Shown: piece by piece, positions 44,654 to 54,298 of the stretch
Layout: each line of letters opens with the position of its first letter
How positions within the stretch are numbered: the first letter of the stretch is position 1
Source: Halichoerus grypus
Lineage: Eukaryota; Chordata; Mammalia; Carnivora; Phocidae
Length of the DNA stretch: 64,000 nucleotides
Assembly: GCF_964656455.1 (NCBI RefSeq)
Contig: NC_135724.1
Coordinates: forward strand, 13,105,414 to 13,169,413
Direction: 5' to 3'
The notes under the pieces: generated by a model
Database searches by the model: none
The model's input: only the letters and a program-made list of their open reading frames with translations
Told to the model about the DNA's origin: nothing
Program-made: the position numbers and the translations under genes

Positions 44654-45087
44654 TGCTATGGGTTGAGTTGTGTGCCCTCAAAGGATTTTGTCAACGTCTT
44701 AACCCCCAGTACCTGTGAATGTGACCTTACTTGGAAATAGGGTCTTTACAGATAACTGAGTTAAGATGAGGTTATTCGGTTCCTGATCCAGTATGCTGGC
44801 GACCTTACAAGAATAGAACACAGAGAGACACGGAGAAGGGCACATGACAACAGAGGCAGATCAGAGTCACGCAGATGCCTACCCAGGTACCCCAAGGACT
44901 GCCTGCCGCCACCAGAAGCTAGGAAGAGGCCAGGAAAGATTTTTCCCTAGAGCCTTCAGAGGGAGCCCGGCCTGGCTGACACCTTGATTTTGGACTTCAC
45001 ACCTCCCGAACTGTGGGGGAATAAATTTCTGTTTGAAGCCACCTAGCTTGTGGTACTTTGTTATGGCAGCCCTAGGAAACAAAAACA
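44654..45087 (+). mobile_element. Solitary MaLR LTR (MLT1-like, ERVL-MaLR)
   Basis: Begins TGCTATGGGTTGAGTTGTGT, continues with AACCCCCAGTACCTGTGAAT and GGAAATAGGGTCTTTACAGA, and ends GTTATGGCAGCCCTAGGAAAC. It contains the LTR poly(A) signal AATAAA at 45020-45025. No internal retroviral sequence is attached. Confidence 0.85.
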
Positions 45088-48000
45088 TTAACCTTGATTT
45101 CTCTAAACATGTTCGTCAGTAAGTAATATCCGGGAGACACTGTGCTGTGTGCTAAATCACATAAGAGAATAAAAGTCATTGCACAGAAGAATGTAAATTC
45201 TTTGCCTATTTCCCCTCCATACTATGGTGTTATCACATTGTTTGGGCCTATTACTGCAGTTTTGATCCAACGAGAGCAGTAGCCATTTGAAAAATTTAAT
45301 TCCCTGCTCTTATTTAATTCACTTTAAATGCCAAGTCATGGATTTGAAAGGAAAAAATTGCCACGAGTAAATTTCCTGTACTTGCCTTTGTGAACCAGAA
45401 GGAAACATGACTTGCCTGCTATTAAACTCACACAACAGAATGATTCATCTGCAGTTCATTGCCTAGCTTCAAAGGTTGTTGCTTAGTTACTCTAAACATT
45501 TTTTGAGGTTTAGAACCCACCATAAATTAGTTAACTAGGTTTCTCAGTTAAACCAAGGCCTGTTGGTTTAGATTTGGCAGAAATGTTTGCTTGTAATGAC
45601 AAGGATGGTTTGAGAGCACATAGTGGACAAATCGGATTCAGTCAGTCCTATTGCAGAAGACAGGCTCTGGAGCATTAACGCACTGGGAACAGTATTACTG
45701 TTAGTACCTAATGCTAATTGGGAATTAGTATTATAATATTATTCTATAATAATGACCAACAACAAATGCAACCCATCTGAACACACGTGACACTATTTAG
45801 TGTAAGAGTTCATAATATATAAGCTATGTCAATTATATCTCCGTAAAGCTGGAAATGATAATATAGAAGATACTTGAAACTGGAAATTAGTGTTCTTGGA
45901 TTGCTTGTCTGGGAGATACTGTTTTTTAAGCAGTGTTTTTTTTGTTTTTTGTTTTTTTAATGCAGGTTATGTGAACCCTTTGTTCTTACTCCCTCTGGTC
46001 AGTTCATTTCCTTTACAGATTTATTTCCACTTTAGTTTGCCTAAATGGTTTGGGGTCGTGTTTTATATTTTTAACTCTTTCACCTTATCTATTAGTTGTC
46101 AATTCCTTCTCAGTTAATGAACGGGGTTTTTGTATCCTCATTTTAAATAAGAGTTTAATAGTAAGACTTACTACATGCCTATATATAAAACATGTATGCC
46201 CAGATTAGAATAATGTCCTTTTTGAATTTCATAAACTTTGGAAGTGTTTATATTGGTGATGGATGAAGAGAACTTTCTGAATGATACTATTAAACATCAA
46301 CCAGTAGGTGGCGAAAACTGGCAATAAAAAGCTTTTTGTTTGGCAGACTGGAGAATAAAGAAGGAAAACACAGGCCTTTCAGGCTCTTGATACAATCTCC
46401 CTTCCTTGCATCTTGTTCTTTTCTCTTCCTGGTGCTACCCTACTCCTAGAATCCACCCAGGCAAAGCTGCAGGCAGGGTAGTCCATTGGCTCTGAAAAGT
46501 GGAAGGCATCTTGGGAAGTGAAAAGCCCATAGTGCATACGGGTGGAAGGTTGTTGGAAGGTCTCCGGCACAGATCTAGGATTCAAACCCAGGACTCCTGA
46601 CTCAGGCCAGGGCTCCCTCCACTCCCTCCCCAATACCCAGAGACAGTGAATCCACACACTTCCTAAATACCTGCCCTCACACTTGAAGGTGGGATCTAAT
46701 AACCAAGTCTGAATGGAGGAATGGTTTCACTCTTTCGATATAAAGAGAATTCAGAACATTCCTGGGGAATATATAATCTTAGTCAAGGACCGGAACGCAG
46801 ACCGGTCCTGAGAATGGCTGGTGATGGCCAAGATGCCACCGAAGGAGTCAGTCTGAGAAAATCGGTCAGGCGAGGCTCTGTGGGAGCAAAGGAGGGGAAA
46901 AAAATAAGGAGGCTTTTCTTTCTCTGGGAATGGGGGATCCATTTCCTTCTGGGGGCCCCCTTTGCAGAAGTACAATCTCTTTTCCAGCTCTGTCCTCTCA
47001 TTTCCTCACTCACATGCTGGGTCTCAGCACTAAGGTTTTCAATTCCTCTTAAGTAATTTTGGGGGTCTAAGACAAGCTTCTGAGAAGATCCTTAAACTAT
47101 CCTGTGGAGGCATTGGTATAGGTTTCTACTCTCTCTGTGAGAACATATATCCCAGGTCAGTCTTATACCCAGTGTCCATCTCCAGGCCAGAGCCTCCCAC
47201 CCCCCAGGGCCATGTCACAGCCATTAGAAAGCAGGAAGGAGCATCTTCCTTCATTCCTTGCAGGGATAAGTTTGTACGAGGCGCCCATCCCTACATGCAA
47301 GAGGTTGGCACGTTGGTTGATTGGGTATGATAAATGAAGTGAAAATAATTTGTGCTTATTTTGCTCACGAATACATGCTTTGATTTTAGACTAGGAACGA
47401 GACAAAATAAAGATGCTGTCAGAACATGTTTGTACACATTGCAGCGCGTTTCTATGAGCACTATAATCCAGCATCCTATATATTTGTATTTGGCCCTATT
47501 AGGTAAGCTGCTGTACTTTTAGTAAACGTTTCTTTTTCTTGGCGCTTTATTTGTCAAAGACTTTCTGAGATAAAAAATAGTTAAACACGCACAACTTGTT
47601 TGCCCTCTTGTGTTTTTCTCCTAGGGGCTATTCAGGCTGATGAATGAAAGACTGTGCGCTTGCGTGTACAATATATGTGTGTGTGTGTGTGTAGATAACT
47701 TGAGAAGGTGCAGCCATCTAGCACTGGCTGCTAGGCGACCCCACAGGCCTCGGGACACCCACCCACCCTGGGGTTAGGACCGGGGGCCCGAAAGTTACTC
47801 TGTAATCCCGTGCAGCGTCCAGCCCCAACCTAGCGCCAGTCCTGCCAGAGGCAGAGGAAAAACATTTACTTAGCCATTTTAGAGCCCTTGATATCCTCGA
47901 CTCGCCACTCACTGGCCCGCTGAGAGCTACGTCCGGCCCTGGTCAGGACGGTGTCCCCAGGGTGTGCGTTGCGCCTGCACACCTAGGAAGCGACTTGAAA

Positions 48001-48137
48001 GTAAACACCTCGCTTGGGGCTTCCCTTGCCACCCTTCGCCGGAGGGCAGCCGAGGTCCCACTGCTGGGTCAGCGTGGGCCTGGGTCTTCTCCCTGGCAGC
48101 TGCCAAGAGCCGGCAACACGCTGTGTACACGTACGTA

Positions 48138-48212
48138 CACACACACTCGGTTAAAGGGGTCGAAGCACACGCGCACACACACACACACACACACTCGGTT
48201 AAAAGGGTCGAA
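48138..48212. repeat. 48-bp tandem duplication with CA repeats upstream of BCL2
   Basis: CACACACACTCGGTTAAA followed by GGGGTCGAA occurs at 48138-48164 and again at 48186-48212 with one mismatch. The two copies are joined by a CACACGCGCACAC run. Confidence 0.93.
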
Positions 48213-48229
48213 TTGATTCCCGGCGGTTG

Positions 48230-48780
48230 CGCCCTTGCCGCAGCCGCCCGGCAGGCCGCGTGCAGTCCCCCGGGCGCCCCCGGCCCCACTCGGGCCCCCC
48301 GAGCGCGCGCCAGGCCCGCCGCAGGCCCGAGGAGGCCCCTCGCACACCCACCGCGCCGCGGCCGCGCGGGAGGCCTGCGCCGCCCGCGCCACCCACCGGC
48401 CGGGCCCGGCGGGCGGGCGGGCCGAGCGGGCGGGCGGAGGCGTCACGGGCGCGCCCTCCCCGGCCGCGGGCCCTGCGCGCCATGTGTCCTCGGCGGGGCA
48501 CGCCGCTCCCGGCCCGGCCGCGGCTCCTTTAACCCGGGAAGGGGAGCGGGGCGGAGGGCGGCGGGGCGGCTCCGAGGAGGGCTCTTTCTTTCTTCTTTTT
48601 TTGAATGAACCGTGTGACGTACGTACAGGAAACCAGTCGGTTAGAGAGAATGAAGTAAGAGGCCAGGCCCCCCCGCCCGCCCCGCGCCCGCCCCCTTCCT
48701 CCCCGCCCCCTCCCCCGCCCGCCGCGCTCCCGCCCGCCGCGCTCGGTTTCCCCGCCGAGCCGCCGCCGCCGCCGCCGCCG
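48230..48780 (+). promoter_or_regulatory. BCL2: BCL2 P1 promoter region in CpG island
   Basis: Extremely GC-rich, CpG-dense, TATA-less DNA about 1.4-1.9 kb before the BCL2 start codon, matching the position of the main human P1 promoter. Visible elements are many GC boxes (CCGCCC/GGGCGG), a CRE-type TGACGT at 48615, and a C-rich block at 48668-48740 containing CGCCCGCCCCCTTCCTCC. That block is the complement of the G-quadruplex segment described upstream of human P1. The start site itself cannot be read. Confidence 0.8.
48615..48626 (+). promoter_or_regulatory. BCL2: CRE-like element of BCL2 promoter
   Basis: TGACGTACGTAC, 1526 bases before the ATG. Human BCL2 has a functional CREB site at about -1552 in the same setting, before an AGGAAACC(A/G)GTCGG stretch. 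Here it is followed by a second ACGT, giving a small palindrome. Confidence 0.65.
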
Positions 48781-49645
48781 CCAGCGAAGGTGCCGGACGC
48801 CGGGCCCTCCCCGCCGGCGCGGCCGTCCTCGCCCAGAGCGGGTGCGCGGCGGGAGCGCGGAGGGGGCGGCCGCCGCCAGCGCCGCCGCGCAGGAGCAGGA
48901 GGAGGAGAAAGGGTGCGCAGCCCGGAGGCGGGGTGCGCCGGTGGGGTGCAGCGGAAGAGGGGGTCCAGGGGGGAGAACTTCGTAGCCGTCATCCTTTTTA
49001 GGAAAAGAGGGAAAAAATAAAACCCTCCCCCACCACCTCCTTCTCCCCACCCCTCGCCGCACCACACACAGCGCGGGCTTCTCGCGCTCGGCACCGGCGG
49101 GCCGGGCGCGTCCTGCCTTCATTTATCAAGCAGCTTTTCGGAAAATGCATTTGCTGTTCGGAGTTTAATCAGAAGAGGATTCCTGCCCCCGTGCCCGGCT
49201 CGTCCGCCGGCCCCCGGTCCCTGTCTGTCTCCCGTGGAGGAGTGAAGCGGTCCCGCGGCCAGAGATCCATGTCTGTGCCCGCGCGCGTGTGTGTGCGTGT
49301 GTAAATTGCCGAGAGGGGGAAAATCACAGGACTTCTGCGAATACCGGACTGAAAATTGTAATTCATCTGCCGCCGCCGCTGCCTTTTTTTTTTCTCGTGC
49401 TCTTGAGATCTCCGGTTGGGATTCCTACGGATTGACATTTCTGTGAAGGAGAAGTCTGGGAATCAAACTGGAAATTCTCCTAATTTTTTACCCTCCCTCC
49501 CCCAACTCCTGATTCATTTGGAAGTTTCAAAGCAGCTATAACTGGGGAGCTCTGAAGATTGATGGAATCTTTGCCTTATGCATTTGTTTTGTTTTCACAA
49601 AAAAGGAAACTTGACAGAGGATCATGCTGTCCTTAAAAAATACAA
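48781..49645 (+). other. BCL2: BCL2 noncoding exon 1 (5' UTR), start approximate
   Basis: From about CAGCGAAGGTGCCGG to the exon end ...AAAAAATACAA the sequence aligns closely with the human BCL2 leader as I recall it, including AGAACTTCGTAGCCGTCATC, AATGCATTTGCTGTTCGGAG and CGAATACCGGACTGAAAATT. The exon ends at 49645 before GTAAGT. It contains at least three short upstream ORFs (49145-49168, 49269-49304, 49562-49636) and the first half of a splice-created one (49624). The 5' boundary is inferred. Confidence 0.75.
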
Positions 49646-49862
49646 GTAAGTTCTTTGCACAGGAAATTGGTTTAATGTAACTTTCAATGGAAACATTTGA
49701 GATTTTAACTTTAAGTGCATTCGAGTTAAGTTTAATTTCCAGGCAGTTAAATACATTCTTTTTAGTTGTGTAAGTTGTAGTGTGTATGCCCTGCGTTCTT
49801 TCACCCAGTGTATAAAGGAAAATGCACCTGATTTTGACTTAGTTTTCTTTTTGACCTTTCAG
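49646..49862 (+). other. BCL2: BCL2 5' UTR intron (217 bp)
   Basis: Donor GTAAGT at 49646 and acceptor TTGACCTTTCAG ending at 49862. Human BCL2 has an intron of about 220 bp at this place between noncoding exon 1 and the first coding exon. Joining the ends gives ATACAA|CATCGCAGAGG, matching the human spliced leader apart from single bases. Confidence 0.9.
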
Positions 49863-50140
49863 CATCGCAGAGGAAGTAGACTGATATTAACCATAATTAA
49901 TAATAATGTGCCTCATGAAATAAAGGTCCGAAAGGAATTTAAGTAAAAATTTCCTGCATCTCATGCCAAGAGGGAAACACCAGAATCAAGTGTTCCGCGT
50001 GACTGAAGACACCCCCTCATCCAAGAATGCAAAGCACATCCAATAAAATAGCTGGATTATAACTATTCTTTCTTTCGGGGCCGTGGGGCGGGAGCAGGGG
50101 CGAGAGGTGCTGCTGGTACCCGGCTGCTTTCGGGGGCAGG
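49863..50140 (+). other. BCL2: BCL2 5' UTR part of exon 2, with upstream ORFs and P2 region
   Basis: Aligns with the human leader (CTCATGAAATAAAGGTCCGA, CAAGTGTTCCGCGTGACTGA, GCACATCCAATAAAATAGCT). It contains upstream ORFs at 49906-49923 (5 codons), 49963-50046 (27 codons) and 50027-50062 (11 codons). The last corresponds to the small ORF reported to dampen human BCL2 translation. CCAAT at 50040-50044 and the AT-rich stretch after it fit the minor P2 promoter. The AATAAA inside it is not a gene end. Confidence 0.85.
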
Positions 50141-50710
50141 ATGGCGCACGCTGGGAGAACAGGGTATGACAACCGGGAGATAGTGATGAAGTACATCCAC
50201 TATAAGCTGTCGCAGAGGGGCTACGAGTGGGACGCCGGCGACGCGGGCGCCGCGCCCCCGGGGGCCGCCCCCGCGCCGGGCATCTACTCCTCGCAGCCCG
50301 GGCGCACCCCCGCGCCCGCCAGGACCTCGCCGCCGCCGCCCCCGGCCGCCCCCGCCGCCGCCGCCGCCGCGGGCCCTGCGCTCAGCCCCGTGCCACCTGT
50401 GGTCCACCTGACCCTGCGCCAGGCGGGCGACGACTTCTCCCGTCGCTACCGCCGCGACTTCGCGGAGATGTCCAGCCAGCTGCACCTGACACCCTTCACC
50501 GCAAGGGGACGCTTTGCCACGGTGGTGGAGGAGCTCTTCAGGGATGGGGTGAACTGGGGGAGGATCGTGGCCTTCTTTGAGTTCGGTGGGGTCATGTGTG
50601 TGGAGAGCGTCAACCGGGAGATGTCGCCCCTGGTGGACAACATCGCTCTGTGGATGACTGAGTACCTGAACCGGCACTTGCACACCTGGATCCAGGACAA
50701 CGGAGGCTGG
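50141..50710 (+). CDS. BCL2: BCL2 first coding exon (residues 1-190), partial gene
   Basis: ATG at 50141 has a strong context (A at -3, G at +4) and opens [23 protein letters not shown]2 is the membrane-anchored apoptosis inhibitor that binds BH3 proteins and BAX/BAK at mitochondria and ER. Visible parts: BH4 (about 10-30), caspase-type site DAGD ending at Asp34, flexible loop (35-83) with the kinase sites in ARTSP (Thr62, Ser63) and ALSP (Ser82), BH3 with [12 protein letters not shown] (about 88-102), BH1 with [13 protein letters not shown] (about 131-150), and the first half of BH2 ending NGGW at 190. GTAGGT at 50711 is the donor of the large intron. The human exon codes 195 residues; the difference is a shorter loop. 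The last exon with the anchor is outside the window. Confidence 0.98.
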
Positions 50711-50902
50711 GTAGGTGCATGTCTGTTTGAATGTGAGTCTGGGCTGGACGTTTCAAATCTGAGGCTGAGAGTCCATGGTTGGAGTGTGGGTGGGCTCTTG
50801 GGCCAAGGGCGGGCTGATGAGCTAAGGGACGTAAAATCAGGTTGCCTGCTTCCCTCCCCCCGCCGCCCCGTTCGAAGCTCCCCCTGCCAACACTACTGTT
50901 GA
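50711..50902 (+). CDS. BCL2: Possible BCL2-beta tail by intron retention (63 codons)
   Basis: Reading straight through the donor keeps the frame open to a stop ending at 50902, adding [20 protein letters not shown] and 43 more residues. Human BCL2-beta, which retains the intron, adds only about ten residues after the same tryptophan (VGALGDVSLG as I recall). The first three match (VGA). The tail lacks a hydrophobic anchor. Whether the isoform is made in this species is unknown. Confidence 0.35.
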   Translation, partial: VGACLFECESGLDVSNLRLRVHGWSVGGLLGQGRADELRDVKSGCLLPSPRRPVRSSPCQHYC

Positions 50903-53497
50903 TGATTCCTTCTGACCAAAAGTGTTTTCCTTGCTTGCCAGCCGTCGAGGGTTAAAGATCCAGCATTTGCTATCCAGTGGGATCTCGGGATAAATGGTAT
51001 CCCTTTAGGGTTTCTCAAACTGGGGGTCCAAAGATCCTCCCCACCCCCTCCAAACGCCCGGACTCCTCAGGAGCTAGACTCCAGGATGGTTTGACGATCC
51101 ACATCTTAAACAAGTTCCCCTGGGGGTTTCCTACTTGTACTACAATTTGGGAACTACCCAGTTAGAAGAATAGACTCCACCAGGGGACCAAGGGCATGCC
51201 TTTTCTGACTCACTTGGTAAGATCTACCCTAAGAGGAGATCTGGTGTAGCCGCTTTCCCTGGAGAACTTAGATGTGTTTGTAAAGAGGTAAGTTGACTTT
51301 CCGAAAGTCCATGAACTCCATCCTGTGGCGGGTGCCACGTTGTTCCCAGTGGGCATGACTGAGTGTCTTGAAGAACATTGGGCCATGGATACTGTATCTC
51401 ATCAGTGACATAATTTGTCCTGGCTGTGTACTTTGCGTTCTATTTCTATACCCAGTGTACGATTTCAAAGTTTACTGTAATTTTAGTATATTTTACTTTT
51501 CACCACCTACAGTCCACATCATTTGGTGGTCTCCTCTGCCGAAAAAACATGCATCTACAATGTCTATAGGAAGGGTAGAAGCGTTGATTCTCAGCTGTGG
51601 ATTCTCTCATGCTCTGACGTTAGTTGTAGTGATCGATGCCTGTAGCTTTGAAGAACATCTGTGAGGTGATTTTTTTCTGGTGCTACATAGAGCTTCTATC
51701 ACGTTACCATAAAGGTATTGTTTTGTGTGATTCTTGGGGGAGGGGGCTCCAGATCCTAAGACTGAAGAACTGTAATTGAGATCTACATCTTATATGTAAA
51801 ATTACTAATTTATGAAAAAGTAAAAGAGGAATCTTGTCTGAAAATTTTTCAGACTTTTTGTTTTAATGTGAAGAATTCTTTTTGAAAAAGGCTGCAATGC
51901 AGTCCTTCCTTGTATGGTCTCTAGGGAGAATTACTGATGTTATTATTTTATAGGACCTAACAGGAGCACAAAGCCTAGAAATGACTACAAGTGGATTCAA
52001 TTTCAAGAAGCACATTACATTTTTTATTACAGTTTACAAGCATGCTAATATTAAGGCCAAGAAAAAAGAGAAAAAGCCAAGAAAGTAGATGGCTGACATG
52101 AAAATCTGATCCTACTTGATCAAATGGACGAAATTTCGATGCCACTGTTCAGTGTTTAAAAGTAAAGTATCCCCATTTAAATTCCTAACATGTAAAATGC
52201 TCCTTGTGAATTGTCTTTTTGAGATCCTGGATTGTCAGATCTTTAGTATTCTGGAAGAATTCACTAAAGGGTAAAAGGATATTTTTGTTAAATGTTTGGT
52301 TAAGTAGGTGGTTTTATTTTTAACCACCATAACCAAAAAGGTAGAGAGTTCCAGACTCCAAAAGGATCTTTTTCAGACCAAAGTAAAACTGATTTGACAG
52401 TTCATATTTTTATGAAAAAAATATTTCAAATTTTCTTTCTAGTTGAAAGAAATCCAAGGTGGTAACTGTCATCTGTTAAGAAATTTAATAAAAAGCTAGG
52501 AAACAGACATATGCTTATGATAGAAATTAAGATAGAAACTTGGCCTTTGTTTTGTTGCGTTTTACTATGTTAACATCTCATGCAATTGAGTTTACTTTTT
52601 AAGTAAAGTCTCACTTTTAACTCCTTTCAAAATAGAGTCTTCATAGTAGAGCCTATCTCTGTGGTCAACAGGTATCTGAGATTGATAAATGTCGAGGCTG
52701 TATTTTATGATGCCAAACCACAAGGACATACTGTAGAATGTGATAAAGAAATTTTTTCACAAAACCTCTCATAGTAAAAATAAATCATATAGAGGCACAA
52801 ATAGCTGATGTAAAATGTGTCATTTTCAGAACAACATGTAGATGGATGACTATATAGGAAAACAAAGGAATTTGGCCAAAAAAAGTAGGTATCAGGAAAT
52901 GTAATCATAAATGGATACTTTGGAATCAAAGTGGTAGTATTTGAGAGTTACAGATGATTTACCTATCCTTTCAAATAGGAATGACTAATCTAAATGTCTA
53001 GTTTAGCCATAGGGCATACAGATTTCCCTCCGAAATTTGCACCAGTCAGGGTTGCATCCTTAATACTGTGCTGCGTCTTATAGTGTAAAGTACTCTGAAT
53101 GCCAGTGGTCAAGTTTCAGAAGAGAGCTAGTACATTCTTTTGACCTTTGACAATGAAGTGTGTGGCTTCTAGGACTCAGTGGATCATACTGCGCATAGAA
53201 TAATGGGCGTTTCAGATCTGAAGTCACTTTTTTTCTTTGCTGCTATTGAGGCAAAATCAGCCTTCTGAGATGAAGGAAAACTGTAGTCCATGTTCCGTAG
53301 CTTGGAGAAAGCAGCGTCTTGGAGGGAGAGGCATCTGAGAGATAGTCCCAGAAGCCTACAAATTAAATAAAGACTAAAGAAGAAACTGGGTTAGAATGGA
53401 GTGTGGCTTTATTCCTAAGTTTGAATAAGGCATTGTGAGAGAAGCAGGACAGAGGGAGTACAAGACAGCATTAGTTCTAGGAAATGTCTGAGATCTT

Positions 53498-53665
53498 GTT
53501 ACTCCAAGTGGGGTTCACAGACCAGCAGCAGGGGCATCACCTGGGGGCTTCTTAGAGATGCAGAAGCTCAGGTTCCACCCCATAGCTAATGAGTCTGAAT
53601 TTGTGGTTCACGTGAGATACAAGTTTTCAAGTGCACATAAAAATTAGAGATGTTGACTATTATCT
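53498..53665 (+). mobile_element. MER5A-like hAT-Charlie element
   Basis: CACAGACCAGCAGCAGGGGC, ATCACCTGGGGGCTTCTTAG, AGATGCAGAAGCTCAGGTTC and TAATGAGTCTGAATTTGTGG follow the MER5A pattern. Termini are eroded. Confidence 0.7.
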
Positions 53666-54252
53666 ACCATAGGTTCCTGGGGCCATCTTTTAGGAAAAAT
53701 GACAATCTGGGGTGGATCCTCCAGTGTCCCATTCTAGCAGCCTCACGGGTTTCTAGTATTACCTAGAATACTGAATATTTCCCAGATGTCCACTAGTGTG
53801 ATCTGATCCTTGGACGAGATACATTGGAACAAAAGAGAGAAGATAAATTATTGTAAGCTCAGTCTTCTCAAGAATGTTTTTCATGGTAGCTATGCAGTTT
53901 GTATTGGCATTATTGATCCCAGTGAAGTAACACAGCTCTTCTATTTCAATTAAAGGCTGGAGATTTCGCTCTTTTGATACCTCCATTAGTTATTATTTTA
54001 CCCTCTTGTAACACGGTTTGAGTTCTATAGATGTGTTGACTGAGATTGCTTCAAGGTGAAGGGGCTCTTGTAGGCAAAGTGTTGAGATATGGGAACGTTG
54101 ACGGTGGGTGAAATTGATGGCTCCCTCCAAGCTGAGAAATGGGACAATATTCAGCTTCATGTCTCAGAAGAGAGTGAGCTGTGGGCTACTAAAAGAAAGA
54201 GAAACTTAAATAGGAGATTAGCTTCATTCTGTTGATGAGATGGTGGTGTGAC

Positions 54253-54298
54253 TTTTTTTTTCTTTCTTTCTTTTCTTTCTCTTTTTTTTTTTTTTTTT
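54253..54298. repeat. Pyrimidine (T/TTTC) tract
   Basis: T-rich tract with TTTC repeats, 46 bases long, not followed by a SINE body. Confidence 0.9.

Larger units (their letters stand above)
42831..48200. other. KDSR-BCL2 intergenic region
   Basis: About 5.4 kb between the probable KDSR poly(A) site and the BCL2 CpG island. It contains Can-SINE 19 (43097-43293), L2 and MIR pieces (about 43640-44560) and a MaLR LTR (44654-45087). From 45090 to 47930 I recognise no gene, RNA or repeat apart from a short TG run near 47668-47693. Confidence 0.7.

Noticed and set aside
44654..45087. LTR as a sign of a fuller endogenous retrovirus
   Set aside because: Only one LTR is seen with no internal region or second LTR beside it, so it is a solitary, old MaLR LTR.
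48069..49094. 341-codon open frame on the minus strand over the BCL2 promoter
   Set aside because: Low-complexity GC-rich frame covering the promoter, CA repeat and noncoding exon 1. No recognisable domain.
50042..50047. AATAAA ahead of the BCL2 start codon as a poly(A) signal
   Set aside because: It lies within the conserved BCL2 5' leader next to the CCAAT motif, 94 bases before the ATG. A gene end here makes no sense.
50063..50683. 206-codon open frame antisense to the BCL2 coding exon
   Set aside because: It is the shadow of the conserved BCL2 frame on the other strand in GC-rich DNA.
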